Source: Casuarius casuarius | Taxonomy: Eukaryota; Chordata; Aves; Casuariiformes; Casuariidae | Reading direction: 5' to 3' | DNA: 64,000 nt | Assembly: GCA_003342895.1 (NCBI GenBank) | Contig: PTFA01000197.1 | Coordinates: 1,652,992 to 1,716,991, forward strand | Shown: positions 12,901-23,499 of the stretch, in pieces | Position numbering within the stretch: position 1 is the stretch's first letter | Layout of the letters: each line of letters begins with the position of its first letter | Notes under the pieces: generated by a model | The model's database searches: none | What the model was told of the DNA's origin: nothing | The model's input: the letters and a program-made list of their open reading frames with translations, nothing else | Translations under genes and position numbers: made by a program

Positions 12901-13480
12901 CATCTCCTGCTAAACCCTTCATGAGAAGGGTAGAGGTTAACCCTGCCCTCCCAGACAAGCTCTCCTGGTCTAGGGCCTTCCCCATCCTTTCCAGGGGATG
13001 TGGTGCTCCACTACCTGCCTCCCATGCTCTAAGGTGGCACAGAAGAGGGGAAGCAAGGGGGCAGGAGCAGGGCTCTCAGTACAGCCTCTTCTGCTTCCCT
13101 GCTGCTGCGTGAGTAACAAGCAGCATGTCTCCATGAGCCAGCAAAGCCCGAGCAGCCCATTCGCCGCCTGCCAAGGTGTCGCGCGTGACCCCAGCTGGCT
13201 AGCCGCACGCTCCTGCCTCCCACCTCAGCCCCCGGGAGACCTGTGCTGCAGCAGCAAACGGAGGCTCCTCGCAGGACAAAAGCTGTGGGTTGTCAAAGGA
13301 GGAGGAGGCTTTGGCAAGGCTCTGCTAACATTTTCCCTATTTTCTATTCTCCTGCAGGGAGGGAACGATTATGAAATCTATGACGATCCCCGAACGGTGG
13401 GACATAGTGTCCAGTCCCCCCAGGACACCGTCCAGCGATGCCGCGAAATCTTCTTTCCAGAGAGAGCTAATGAGTGCTGA
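3795..13480 (+). CDS. PMM1: Phosphomannomutase 1 (coding exons 2-8; exon 1 missing in gap)
   Basis: Cytosolic HAD-family enzyme that interconverts mannose-6-phosphate and mannose-1-phosphate (and glucose phosphates) for GDP-mannose and glycosylation. Seven exons join to 233 codons plus stop: 3795-3912, 5171-5247, 5770-5861, 8208-8307, 9303-9378, 12338-12453 and 13358-13480. Human PMM1 has 262 residues, so about 29 N-terminal residues, including the nucleophile motif DVDGT, are missing with exon 1. Visible landmarks are the [10 protein letters not shown] core, the cap-domain phosphate-binding arginines in FRNG, IGRSC and EERIEF, and the C-terminal [13 protein letters not shown] loop. PMM1 rather than PMM2 is favoured by the helix [18 protein letters not shown] and by CSDC2 lying next door. 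It converges with CSDC2. The call is near certain; the 5' end is not visible. Confidence 0.97.
4850..5040 (+). repeat. MIR-like CORE-SINE relic in PMM1 intron 2
   Basis: The stretch reads like a decayed MIR core in sense orientation: a 'gccactgattcagtctgtgacc' type block (4886-4907), then a cytosine-rich 'caggtcgcttcc' block, then 'gaagataatgcccctccc'. This follows the order of the MIR consensus (protein-free tRNA-SINE core ending in a ctgtaaaatggggataat-type segment). Similarity is judged by eye and is moderate. A single ambiguous base (N) sits at 4847. Confidence 0.6.
5171..5247 (+). CDS. PMM1: PMM1 coding exon 3
   Basis: Acceptor CCTCCAG and donor GTAGGC. With the base carried from exon 2 it encodes [20 protein letters not shown] and then QLVSKQ, the conserved FAENG segment of the HAD core. 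It ends on a codon boundary. Confidence 0.95.
5770..5861 (+). CDS. PMM1: PMM1 coding exon 4
   Basis: Acceptor CCCCTAG, donor GTAAAG. It encodes [17 protein letters not shown], then [13 protein letters not shown] and two bases of the next arginine. This helix is closer to PMM1 than to PMM2 of other vertebrates. The following intron is 2.3 kb and holds no recognisable feature. Confidence 0.95.
8208..8307 (+). CDS. PMM1: PMM1 coding exon 5 (cap domain)
   Basis: Acceptor CATACAG, donor GTATGT. It encodes [20 protein letters not shown] followed by [14 protein letters not shown]. The three arginines (FRNG, IGRS, EERIE) match the substrate-phosphate contacts known in PMM1 and PMM2, so the sugar-phosphate site is intact here. 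Confidence 0.96.
9303..9378 (+). CDS. PMM1: PMM1 coding exon 6
   Basis: Acceptor TCCATAG, donor GTGAGC. It encodes [20 protein letters not shown] and then LRFSR plus one base. It starts on a codon boundary and leaves phase 1, completed as glycine by exon 7. Confidence 0.95.
12101..12140 (+). repeat. Two-copy 20-bp tandem repeat with CRE-like core, PMM1 intron 6
   Basis: Units 12101-12120 and 12121-12140 match at 18 of 20 positions. Each holds TGATGTCA followed by CCCC, a one-mismatch cAMP-response-element-like octamer. It lies about 200 bp upstream of exon 7. Confidence 0.8.
12338..12453 (+). CDS. PMM1: PMM1 coding exon 7
   Basis: Acceptor CTGGCAG, donor GTGAGT. It encodes [20 protein letters not shown] and then [19 protein letters not shown]. 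The HFFGNET segment carries the conserved C-terminal HAD acid region that binds Mg2+ together with the next exon. Confidence 0.96.
13358..13480 (+). CDS. PMM1: PMM1 coding exon 8 with stop
   Basis: Acceptor CTCCTGCAG. It encodes [20 protein letters not shown], then [20 protein letters not shown] and TGA at 13478-13480. The [13 protein letters not shown] loop is the family's metal/phosphate site. The C-terminus length fits human PMM1. Confidence 0.97.
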   Translation, partial: GGNDYEIYDDPRTVGHSVQSPQDTVQRCREIFFPERANEC

Positions 13481-14225
13481 CTGCGAGATCCCTGCAGCCC
13501 TTCTCCCCCACTCTCTTCCCACGTGAGGAAAAGCACCTTCATTTGAGGAATCTGCTCAGGGTAGACTGGAAAACACTTTCCAGAGCTGGTCAGGATTTAA
13601 TGTGTGAATGCGGGTGGGTGTGCAGAAGGGGGGCTCAGTTGATCAGCCCTTCAGCACTCCCCATTTATGGCTGGAGTCTGTGGGACTGGACAGCCCTTGC
13701 CTCCAGAAAAACCTCTTCTCTTTCCAGTTCAGGCCTAGGTGAGAGGCAATACCTGCTTTCTTGATCTGAAAGCATTCGAAATGGCCAGTCATGACAGCGT
13801 GTGCATCCCTCTCTTGCTCCCTCCCCTTTTCTCTTCTTTCTCGCTCTGTTTCTCTTAACATTTTTTGCACAAGGGAATATGCATCTCACGCTTCTCTGCC
13901 TCTTGTCCCTTTGACAGGGAAGATGGGTCTGCTCAGGCTCCAGGCACTCTCACTGGAGAAGCAAGATGCCAATAAGGCAGTTTGCTCCAAGCCCCTGGTA
14001 GGAAGAGGCAGCAGCGACTCCGGCTTGTTGCAGTGCTGTATGTCCTAACAGAGAGGGACGCGGTGGCAGCATTGCCCCAAGCCCTCGGGGCCCGTGTGCA
14101 TCCCTCACCTCAGTTCCACGCGGGGACAGTCCTTAGACATGGCCTGGGAATGATATTTTTTAAATGGCTGTGTTCCCACTCTGGGCTTTGCTCAGGTGCC
14201 TACAAAAATGAATTCTCTTTACCTT

Positions 14226-14231
14226 ATTAAA
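14226..14231 (+). terminator. Candidate PMM1 proximal poly(A) signal (ATTAAA)
   Basis: ATTAAA lies 746 bases after the stop codon and runs straight into an A tract. It is the second most common signal hexamer, but the A run could also be chance or an old insertion. Confidence 0.4.
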
Positions 14232-14259
14232 AAAAAAAAGGGCTACAATGGGTTTCATG

Positions 14260-14303
14260 TCCTCCAGAAGTTGTCAAGTCTGACAACTGGCTTGGCTGGA
14301 GGA
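14260..14303 (+). other. Long imperfect hairpin downstream of PMM1
   Basis: TCCTCCAG (14260-14267) pairs perfectly with CTGGAGGA (14296-14303), and AGTTGTCA (14269-14276) pairs perfectly with TGACAACT (14281-14288) around a 4-base loop. The two helices are separated by 1 base on the left and 7 on the right. It could fold in the PMM1 3' UTR; no known RNA family is recognised. Confidence 0.6.
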
Positions 14304-15980
14304 CCCCTGGGTGCCTAATGAGCATAGGGCACTTTATGGGAAGACTGGTATCAGACACCTTACCAACAGTCTTCTCATGTTTAGGTGTTGGAGTCACTGA
14401 TGTGTTGGTACCCCACCTTATCCAAGGCATTAATAACAGAGACTAAATCTCCTTCCTTCCCTAGTGCTCACCTTTCCTGTTATGTCCTTCTGTCAGAGAC
14501 ATTTTCAGAGATGGCCAATACAGGCCAAAACTGGTTCCTAGTGCCAGTGGAGACAGATACTTTAACAATACCCTCCAAGCTTTCTTCTTCCACCACCGTT
14601 CCCCCACCCGGTCACTTTACGTGGCCACCTTTAGGAAGGCAAATAATTCGGTGCCGCTCTCATATGTGCTCCTGCTCCTCTCTTCTGAGTCTTCAGGCAT
14701 AGCAAAACTAAATCTCTCTTTGGCCCCTTACGTTGCCCCTTTACTCCTGGCTGTTACGCTGGGGTGTACCTGCACATCAGTGACTCTAGCCGCAGCTCAG
14801 TGCTCAGCAGGACGCTGGGGATCCTCTCCAGGGAGGTGCCCTCCTTACAGCTGCCTGGGGCACAAGTACCTGGTATTTGTGCCCCCAGAGGGGAGGATAG
14901 AGGTTCCTGCAAAAACTCCCCGTGTTGCTCCCTGGAAGCTTTTCTCACCATGTCCCTGCCAGTGTGTCACTGTCCCTGCTGAGCTGTTACTGTCTCTCGG
15001 TTCTGTTTTTCCTCTCCTCTTCTTCTTGTTCCTGCTTTCCGTGCACTCTAATTGCCTCTCCCTGTAGTCCAGTTGCTCTTTGCATCTAGTAGCTGGACTG
15101 CAGAGAGATATTTCTCAGCTGGCTACCACCACTTAACTAAGGGACCAAATTGCTCAGACAAGATATGTTGGTGCTTTTAGATCCAGGGCAGGGCTCCCAC
15201 GTTGTCACTGGCAGGAGCCTGAGTGGACCTCGGTACTGTTCCCTGGCCGCAGTCGCAAGAGCAGGTGTGCTGATGGCCAGCAGCGTCAGGGTGCTTTTCT
15301 TCTCCATTTGACTGTACCTCTTAACTCCACAACACATCAGGTCTGTAATGCATCAAGTCTGCATGAGCTCATTGGTCTGCCGGGTATCCGGAAATCCCCA
15401 ACAGATGCACGAGTTCCTCTTTCTACCCAGACAAAATTTCTGAGTGGGAGAAGAGGACCTGTTGGAGAGGCCTGATGCAGGGCACCTTTTCCACAGACCA
15501 CTGTTTTTAGCCCTCCAGGGTGACCTCTATGGAGGAGTCATGTCTTGTGGTTCCTCCTCCTCTGTTTCACTGTGGATCAGGTTAGATGTGGTTTTCTTGG
15601 TTTATTTTTTTCTGTAAGTGTATTCAAAGTCAGCAGGATCTCTAGAGAGCTCCGTGGTGTCGAAGACCAGGCCCTGACCCTGAAGGTGCAAGACACCACG
15701 GTGGCTCTGGGGATCGAGATGACCAACGTATTTGAAGGGAAAGGCAGGCTCTGTCCAAAGCTGCTCCTGGTGGCATTGCTTGGTGTGGGGAGAATTGCAG
15801 GGAGAGCAGAGCAGAAACACGGCTGCCCTTTGAGGCAGTAGCCGCTGTTTCCTCTGCTGAGGAGTTCACATGGGCATTGGTGGGATCAAGTTCAGGAAGC
15901 TTCCCCTTTCCTAGTGTCCTCTGTGTTACACTGAGCTTGGGCTAGTGGAGGGTACCTCCTGCCAGGAGACTCTGTCTGCT

Positions 15981-16010
15981 GGAGGAGAAGGAGGAGGAGG
16001 AGGAGGAGGG
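15981..16010 (+). repeat. GGA triplet microsatellite
   Basis: A purine-only (GGA)n tract with one AAG interruption, downstream of PMM1. Confidence 0.85.
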
Positions 16011-16477
16011 TGGCATCAGAAATAACTGGGGAGCCCCGGGGTCTTGAGGCACTGAAATGCTGCTATTGAGGTGGCTGAACGCTGAACTTGGCGCGAGGTA
16101 GGCACCTCGCCTGTCCGCTGGGAAGCAGATGGGAAGCCCAGGTGCCCGCACTGGGGACAGGGCGTGCAGAAGAGGCCTGTACCGGAGAGCTGAGCAGTCA
16201 TCTCTGGCTGCAGAGAGGCTGCCATGGCTCTTCGGTCCGGCCAGCACAGAGCCAAAGCTAACCCGCAGGACCTTCAGAGACAAATCAGGTCTCCCATGGT
16301 GCTGTGAGCATGGGCGAGGGAGGATTTCTCAGGGCTTGTGTGTGAGTGAGCAGACGTGGTGGGCCCCACGTCGGGAACGGTGTCGCCATATGGTTCTGTA
16401 TCCCTGCAAGACGGGCAGTTCCTGTCTGACTGATACTAACTGTTAAATAAGAAATATATTTAAATACATATATATAT

Positions 16478-16501
16478 ATTAAAAAAAAAAGTCATATTAA
16501 A
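16478..16501 (+). terminator. Candidate PMM1 distal poly(A) signals
   Basis: ATTAAA occurs at 16478-16483 and again at 16496-16501, after a (TA)n stretch and around a 10-base A run. On this reading the PMM1 UTR would be about 3 kb and end about 460 bp short of the CSDC2 poly(A) signal on the other strand. Confidence 0.45.
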
Positions 16502-16510
16502 GCTGTTACG

Positions 16511-16949
16511 GCCATGGAGGGAGCGTGTGCTTTGTGCCCGAGCTCTGCTCCAGCCCTCGCGTGCTGTAGGTGTCCGGTGGCGAGCCACAGGAAGGGGAAG
16601 CCATGGAGAAATGCGCAGCCCCATGGCCAGCGGCAGGGCTTCGACACCCCCCAGCAGCAGAGCCTTGCGTCTGCGCTACCCCCGGGTTGCTCCCTGCACC
16701 AGAAATACCTCACCCCCCCGTTGCAGGCAGCAGCCTCTGGTCCCGGGGTTGGGGTCTGCTGCCTCCCAGCACCCAGAGCCGCCTGCGCTCCCCTGCTGCA
16801 GTGCACACGCACGTGCACACGCACACACACACAGACAGAGCTGGCATGGGCAGGGCTCATGGGAAAGTCACTTTTAATGGATTATTGCCAACGTTACAAA
16901 GGTCGACACAAGGTCAGACAGGCAGGAACCACACTAGAGTTGTAAAAAC
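16511..16949. other. Spacer between convergent PMM1 and CSDC2
   Basis: GC-rich DNA with no recognised gene. It contains a CA-type dinucleotide repeat at 16801-16838. Confidence 0.5.
16801..16838. repeat. CA/GT-rich dinucleotide repeat
   Basis: An imperfect (CA)n tract with CG interruptions, followed by CAGACAGAG. It is a simple sequence repeat with no coding role. Confidence 0.85.
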
Positions 16950-16971
16950 ACCAACAATTCTAGGGTTTTAG

Positions 16972-16977
16972 TTTATT
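16972..16977 (-). terminator. CSDC2: Candidate CSDC2 poly(A) signal (AATAAA)
   Basis: TTTATT on the + strand reads AATAAA on the - strand, preceded by an A/T-rich stretch. A second signal, ATTAAA, occurs about 100 bases further downstream (16873-16878). Confidence 0.5.
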
Positions 16978-17164
16978 TCCAAAAAAAAAAAGAAAAGAAA
17001 ATCAACATTTGTCTTGGCCAAGCTGGCCACGGGTCTGGGGAGGCCCGGTGCCGGCGCGGCGTTGCTGGACCCCGGGGCGCGGCGGGGACCCAAGGCAATC
17101 CCCGAGCGAGTCTGGCGTTCAGGGCACCAGGACCCCAGGTCTGCATCACCCCGCGCTGTGCCGC

Positions 17165-17337
17165 NNNNNNNNNNNNNNNNNNNNNNNNNNNNNNNNNNNN
17201 NNNNNNNNNNNNNNNNNNNNNNNNNNNNNNNNNNNNNNNNNNNNNNNNNNNNNNNNNNNNNNNNNNNNNNNNNNNNNNNNNNNNNNNNNNNNNNNNNNNN
17301 NNNNNNNNNNNNNNNNNNNNNNNNNNNNNNNNNNNNN
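17165..17337. other. Assembly gap (173 N) in CSDC2 3' UTR
   Basis: A run of N with very GC-rich left flank. No coding exon is expected here because CSDC2 is complete without it. Confidence 0.95.
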
Positions 17338-18646
17338 CTGGGCTGTCGCAGAATGGTTGAAAACGGAGAAACAAACCCATTCGGCAGCGGTTGCCTTTCT
17401 CACAGGCTCCTGGTCCAGCCTCCGCTCCATCGGTGCCGAGGCCCAGCGGTGCCAGCGGCTCCCCCGGGGGGGACGGGGCGTGGGGGCTGCCCCCCGTCCT
17501 ACCCCCCGAGCACGGGGGTCCGCCTGGCCAGGATGTGGCCGAAAAGAGACCAAAAAACGAAGTTTGTGCTTTATATACGAGACCCTGTCTACACCAAGGG
17601 GGCAGGGAGATGGCCGCATGCGGCACAACCGGGGGAAGGTTGTGACCACCCCGGTCCTTTGGCCCCTCTCCTCCTGCCCCACGGCAAGCTACAGACACAG
17701 GCACACACGCGCGCGCAGAGAGGCATCCCTACGGGGCCTGGGGCATCGGGGCTGGGAGAGGAGAAGGAAGCCGTTGCCCCAAAAGCTTGGTCCCAGGAGA
17801 GTGCATCACCTGCCTCGCGGCCGTGCCGTGACACGAGTCTGCCTGGGCTCAGCCCCCTGGGCCGGGGGCCGCCTGGCTCCTGGGCTCGGCCTCGGCAGTT
17901 GGAGCATCAGCAATGGTGCTGCCGGCCCTGCACTGCCCGCCAGAGCCAGCCCTCCCCGGCCCGGGGCGAGAGCGCGGCCATGGGCACCTGGCCGCCCATG
18001 GGGCTAGCAGTGGGGACTGGCAAATGCACGCAGCAAGTGGTGACCCAGATACACCCCCAAGCGCTCACCCTTGAGCGCAGGGTGGCTTTTCCCCTTAAAA
18101 CTAACCTTTTTCTTTCTTTAAGCTGCACTTTCTTTTTTCCCCTTACTTCTTGAGCTTGTGGGGCAGCACATCCCCGTCCTGTGGCATCGCCAAGGGTCAA
18201 GCCCTGCCCCAGGCCACCCGCGGGGACGTGCATGCTCCGCAGCACCGCTCGCCACCAAGGCTGCTCGCAAATCAGACCTCCAAAACCCGAGGTGCCCCAC
18301 GGTTTAAAGGAAATAAAACCCAAGCTGCTTGTTCGGATCGTGCCCACTCCTCCTGCCTCCTGCTCTCCTGGTCCGAGCCGGTGGAGACGTTAAAAAGAGA
18401 CTGCAAAAACTAACATTAAAACAAGTCACCCATCTCCCAAATGAGTGACATATCCGAATTACAAGCGACAGGGGAAGGGAGCAGGAAGGGCTTAGCTGCC
18501 CCCGTCCCGGTACAGCGATGCTCAGCCCCGCGCCGCCCCGCTCCCCGCCGAGCCCCACAGCAGCCCTGGGCACTCTCCCACGCCGCTTCCCTGCGGGGCC
18601 GAATCGGGGGGTGGGAGGGGGCCAGGGAGGGGGCCGAGGAGGAAGG

Positions 18647-18663
18647 GACAGACAGACAGACAG
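18647..18663. repeat. GACA tetranucleotide repeat
   Basis: Just over four copies of GACA in the CSDC2 3' UTR, within a purine-rich stretch. Confidence 0.85.
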
Positions 18664-18821
18664 AAAGGAAACTGTAACCGTATAAAAGACACCGAACGCA
18701 AACGCCTTACACGTTCTGGGGCGGCCTCGGCCTGGCCGCCCCGGCTCCCCGCTCGCTCCGCGCGGCCGCCTCCGGTGCGGGCACCTGCCAGCCGAGCCGG
18801 CCCGCGGCCCCCCGCGGCCGC

Positions 18822-18984
18822 CTAGGAGCCGATGATCTGGCCGGACCACGTCTCGTGCTTCGCGTGGGGGGCCAGGTTGGTGAGCACCACCTCCACCGCC
18901 TGCAGCTTCTGGTTCTTGGGAGGGATGGGGCAGACTTTGTACGTCACCTCGTCCCCCTCCACCGGCACGTACTCGCCCTCGATG
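18822..18984 (-). CDS. CSDC2: CSDC2 coding exon 3 (last)
   Basis: Acceptor CCCACAG; TAG stop at 18824-18822. After completing an aspartate codon it encodes [20 protein letters not shown], then [20 protein letters not shown] and [13 protein letters not shown]: the last strands of the cold-shock fold plus the C-terminal tail. Confidence 0.96.
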
Positions 18985-19835
18985 CTGTGGGGAGAGGACG
19001 GGCCGTGGGGATGGGGCCGAGCACCAGAGCCCCATCCCCTTCCCACGCTCGCCTGGCACCTGACCTGCACGCTGCGCCTCGGGCAGACCCCGCCAGTGAG
19101 GGGCATCCGAATTATCTGGGCAACCCAGGACCCCCCCGCCCCGGACTTACTCGGACACGTGGACGAAAATGTCCTCTGTGCCATTCTCAGGGGTGATGAA
19201 GCCGTGGCCCTGGGAGCGCGAGAACTGCTTGCAGACGCCCTTGAAGATGGGGCCAGCGGAGGCGCGAGCCGTCCTGCAGGAGGGAAGAGAGGGGGGAAGC
19301 TCGCCCGGGGCACGGCAGGAGATGCTGGGCAGGTGACGGCACCAAGCCGAGCAGCCCCGACCTGCAGCTCAGCCAGGTGCCAGCACAGAAGAGGTTTCCT
19401 AAAAATAAATAATAAAAAAAACCCCACAGCGTTTCCTGCCCGTGGGGGGGTCTGTGGAATTGCACCACTCACAAATTTAGGATGCAGAAGCCCCGTGACA
19501 CATCATGCACCTGCAATTTCCCAAATAAATAGGTACAGCTGTGCTGTCTCACCAGAGATTAGCAGCTGGCCTGGCTGGAGCCCGCGCATCCCCTCCTTGC
19601 CGTGAGGATGCCCGAGGGCCCAGCCACGCCAGCGGGGCGCGCGGCGGCCGGCTACTTACGCGGAATACGTGCGGGTCCTCTTGGTGGGCAGCGGGCTGGG
19701 CAGGTCCCGCAGCAGGAGGTTGCCCCGCTCCCAGACGCGGCTGCCCTCGCGCTGGAAGGGGAAGGTGGGCCACACGGGTGACTTGGGCGAGTGCAGCGGC
19801 GGCACTGCCGGTGGCACGCTGGGGTCGGACGACAT
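18822..19835 (-). CDS. CSDC2: Cold shock domain-containing protein C2 (PIPPin), complete CDS
   Basis: RNA-binding protein with a single cold-shock domain, known in mammals for binding 3' UTRs of histone variant mRNAs (H1.0, H3.3) in brain. Three exons read on the - strand: 19835-19660, 19273-19151 and 18984-18822. They give 153 codons plus stop, the same length as human. Residues 1-59 are a proline/serine-rich arm with [16 protein letters not shown] and a basic [11 protein letters not shown] stretch. The cold-shock domain follows (about 67-135), with the RNP1-like segment [18 protein letters not shown] and RNP2-like DIFVHV. The tail ends in [11 protein letters not shown]. The start is chosen because the upstream frame is 5' UTR and MSSDPS aligns with the mammalian N-terminus. 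The gene converges with PMM1 and diverges from POLR3H. Confidence 0.97.
19151..19273 (-). CDS. CSDC2: CSDC2 coding exon 2 (RNP motifs)
   Basis: Acceptor CCTGCAG, donor GTAAGT. It encodes [20 protein letters not shown] and then [20 protein letters not shown]. Both nucleic-acid-binding motifs of the cold-shock domain sit in this exon. Confidence 0.96.
19660..19835 (-). CDS. CSDC2: CSDC2 coding exon 1 with start codon
   Basis: ATG at 19835-19833 in the context CGGCCATGT. The donor is GTAAGT and the exon ends two bases into the alanine of TYSA. It encodes the whole proline-rich N-terminal arm, including [15 protein letters not shown]. Confidence 0.95.
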
Positions 19836-19919
19836 GGCCGGGCCGGCGGGCTGCTCCGTCGTGGGTGGCCGGCAGGGCAGGAGAGTCTGCCCGAGCTCAG
19901 GGCTGCACGCCGCTGCTGC
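19836..19919 (-). other. CSDC2: CSDC2 5' UTR part of the first coding exon
   Basis: A consensus acceptor (GTTGCAG) on the - strand places the exon start at 19919, leaving about 84 untranslated bases. This implies at least one non-coding first exon further right (higher coordinates), as in mammals. I could not locate it with confidence. Confidence 0.5.
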
Positions 19920-22900
19920 CTGCAACCTAGCGAGCAAGGGAGAAGCCGTTACCAGCCGTCAGGAGGCACTTTTGCCCCTGCGGTTTGCTGCGTTTGCCAA
20001 ACCTGGATGCTGTTTGCAGGCAAGTGCCAAGGGAGATGCTCTTTGGGGGATTTCACTGATGGAGCCGCGCCAGCAAACAGGGTTTTGTGCACCGCTTGCT
20101 CCTGGCCACCCTCCGTGGGGACCAGCACGCTGTGGATGACCCCCATCGCTCAGCAAAGCCAGGGGAGACCCCGGCATCGGCAACAGCCCGCACAGCCCCA
20201 TCCTGAGTTGCAGGAACCTGGGACATTCCAGCAAATCAACAAGCAAGTAGGGGAAGAGCATGGTAGGTTGCTCCTTTCTCTCAGTTTTAACACTATATAT
20301 TTTTATTCATGCTATCTGGCTGGGGATGAAGTCCATAAATCAGCGTGTCGTGGGAGACAGACCAGCCGAGCACAGACCACAACAGAGCCTGTCTCTGCAA
20401 AGACGTCTGCGCAGTGCACGGCGTGATTGGGCCCCCAACCAGGGCCTCTGCGATACTAGCGGTAACGGATAGCAGGTAATTCAAGAGATTTTTTTTGCAG
20501 CAGCTTTTGCCAGGCATTAACCGGCCTGCTTAGGAGAAACGTTATCCGCCAGCCGCTCGTGGGGGAATCCTGGAAAGCTGCTCTCCAGATGCTCCGTCGC
20601 CGGTGGCCTGGCCGGTGGGTGCTAACGCAGATTTTCCCGCAGAGGGCACGGTGCCTGATCCCCCAAAGCAGCCCCAGGCTCTGCCATGGCTCTCCCAGCC
20701 ATGGAAAAGCGATTGGAGTTGATTAGTTTAGCAGTCAAAAAAATTGAATGGGAGGGCAGAGGAAACAGAGGTTTTTGCTAAAAAAAAAGGAAAGGAAAAA
20801 GGCTGAGAGAGCAATTAAGTCAACACCAGCGCCGGTTTCGGAGACACTGGAGGTTTCGGGGGGGCAGGTTAAGGCCTCCTCCTTCCCCGCTGTGCTGGGC
20901 ACTCTCCATTCCCAACAACAACCCCCATCATCAGGCTCCAGTTTTTACCAGCTTTTCAAGGTTTGGAAAAAATTATAGTCCCTGCAAGAAAGCTGCACTT
21001 TTGCCCCAAATAGCGCAAAAACCCTGCCCTTCAGTTGCAAGATGATTTGCAACACTTGGCGACAACGCCTGGCTGCTGGGCCTCGTGGGAAATACACTGC
21101 TCTGGCCGCCTGCTCCGTCATCGTCTCCCTGGCCAGCGGCTTCCCTGTCACCCAGAGCAAAGGAGTTCGTGCCCAACATCCTGCTGAGTGACTGCTCCCT
21201 TCCCCAAAATCTCCACGGGGCTGCGGGGTGCATTTGGGACTTCACCTTCCTGGCCTGCTCCCTGCTCCAGGAAACCCAGCAATTTTTTAATTTGCTTTCT
21301 GACTCATCCGTGGCCCCTGGAGAAACAGAGTCCTTGGGGGGACGTGCGAAAGGGGGTCACCTCCACGCTGAAAATAGCAGGCACCAAGGGTGCAGGAGAG
21401 ATTTTCTGGAGCAGCTGAAGTTTCAGGGAGGACACGGGCGGCTCCCCTCACCACCCACATTCGCTTTCCCAGACCCCAAACTCAACCCCATGCCTTAGCT
21501 AGCTTTTTAGTGGCGGCCACTCATGATCCTCGCAAAGCCTCGAAGCAGGTTGCTCTGCCCCTTCCGCCCTGGCCAGTGCCACCTTTCCGGGTGGGTGAGC
21601 AGCCTGGTGCCTTCGGGCGCCCCGGTGCGCTGCGGGAGCCCGTGCCTGCCAAGGCATGACCAGGGCTAGATAAGCATGATGAGTTTGGAGGACCCAGCCA
21701 TCAAGTCTGGGTGATGTTGCGGCATTGCTGCTTGGAAAATTGCTTTACCGCGGCATGCCTCGGCTGCATGTGCTTTTGCTGATGGGGCCTTTGGGCTTAC
21801 CCACCAGATTAGGGACAATGGGGAGTATTTAACCTGAATAACTGTGCTTTAAGCTAACTATTAGTGTGCTAAGGGGGTCAGTGGGAGCCAGGAGAAAGAG
21901 CTTCTTCCGGCTGGTCTGCAAGGGAGATGGTAAAATGGAAGTTTCTCAGAGGCAAAACAAAAATAAGAGACGAATGTGACAGGAAAAACGAGACGGGGGA
22001 GCCTTGCAGAGACAAAACGGTCAGGGCAGAAGAACTGACAGCTGAGTGTGGGTTTGCACCAGGAGGTTTACCTGTGGGACCAGCCTCGGCCAGAGGGGCT
22101 GGGGTGCCCTGAGAAGCTCTGTGATTCGGGGAGCTGGAGCGTGCTGGGAATCGCAGATGGGGTTTAGCGCAGCTGACAAGGGCAGCGTGCACATCGCAGA
22201 AAAAGCAACGGCGCTCCGAAATCCTGCGCAGAGCAAGCCTGTCTCCTGCTGGGGCCTCTCCAGCACCGTCAATCCACGCGGCAAATCCTCTACCACTGTT
22301 TCCACTCAGGCAGGCAAGAAAGGAGGCGTTCACACGGGAGGTCTCATGCTGCGGATGTGGCTAAGAAATGTCCCAGTGCTCCAACACCAACCCTCCTCCT
22401 TCCCATTTATTACCACCAAGCGGCACGAACATTGGCAGCTGCTCAAGTTCGCTTCAGCATGAACTGACGGGAACTGTCTCGGCATCATGAGGAAGAAGAA
22501 AATCATCTCTGCTTGGGGCCGTCACAGCCCAGCCCGGGGCTCGCATGGGGCTAGTGTGACCATGGCCCCACAGCAATGACCACCTTTGGGCATGGCCATC
22601 AGGGGCACCTGGCCCAGGGCCAGCAGGTTCCCGCTCACTACTGCTCAGGGCTACGCCAGGACTGGACGCCTATCAGCAGGAAGACATCCAGCCACACAGG
22701 TCTCCAGGATTACCGTGAGGCCTCGTCTCGCCCTCTTCTGCCAAGCTTGATTGGGTATTTTGGAAGATGCACAACACTAGGGTCTGCAACATCACTTTTT
22801 TGGAGAGAGAGAGAGCTGTTTCGCAGCTCAGCATGGGCAGGAAGAGAAGTTGTCCCAGGGAGCAATGAGAGGCGATGGAAAGCTCATTTTTAAGGCAGGG

Positions 22901-23499
22901 ACATGGGTGACGGTGGAGGGGGGACACACAGGGTACTCCTGGCAGGACAAGCTGCACCTTCCACGCTGCACGAACTGTATTTACGCCACAAGCCTGGCAC
23001 CATTGCCCAGGGACACGAGAGGCACTTTGGGGGGGCTCCAGCTGTCCCAAGGGGGGGGGCAGCCATAGAAACACATCTCTACCACACAAGTATCTTGCCC
23101 CAGTGTGGGGCATTTTGCGAGAAGAAAAGGAGAAAAACCCCATATAACAAAGGGAGGAGAAGGAGAGGAAGACCCTTAAGCCTGACAGTAGCTCCCCATG
23201 GACAGGGATGAGCACAGGGACATGGGCACAGGGAGGCTGTGGGATCTCCATCCTTGGCAACGTGCAACACTCGCCTGGGCAAGGTCCTGAGCAACCTACT
23301 CCAACTTGGAAATTATATCTAACTTTGAAGGCGGGGGTCGGAGCAGAGACCCCCAGGGCACCCTTCAACCCAAATTATTCCACGTTTCTAGGTGGCCAGA
23401 GGGGAGGAGGTGTTTGCACCCCGGGCTGCACCGCATTGTCCAGATTTACACCGCCGAGGTCTTGTCTGGGGACCACTGCACCGGACACCTATGGGTCCC

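Larger units (their letters stand above)
13481..16510 (+). other. PMM1: PMM1 3' UTR (extent uncertain)
   Basis: No further coding sequence follows the stop. Two candidate ends exist: a short UTR using ATTAAA at 14226-14231, or a long one using the AT-rich signals at 16478-16501. A GGA triplet repeat (15981-16010) and a stable hairpin (14260-14303) lie in the longer version. Transcript data would decide. Confidence 0.45.
16950..18821 (-). other. CSDC2: CSDC2 3' UTR (inferred)
   Basis: The stretch runs from the CSDC2 stop codon to the first good AATAAA on that strand (16972-16977), giving about 1.9 kb. Long 3' UTRs are usual for CSDC2. It contains the second assembly gap (17165-17337) and a GACA tetranucleotide repeat (18647-18663). 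Confidence 0.55.

Noticed and set aside
18681..18688. TATAAAAG on the + strand
   Set aside because: It lies in the CSDC2 3' UTR on the opposite strand with no downstream gene; probably chance.
22673..23368. 231-codon open frame on the - strand upstream of CSDC2
   Set aside because: Composition is noise-like, there is no domain, and no splice or conservation support can be seen.
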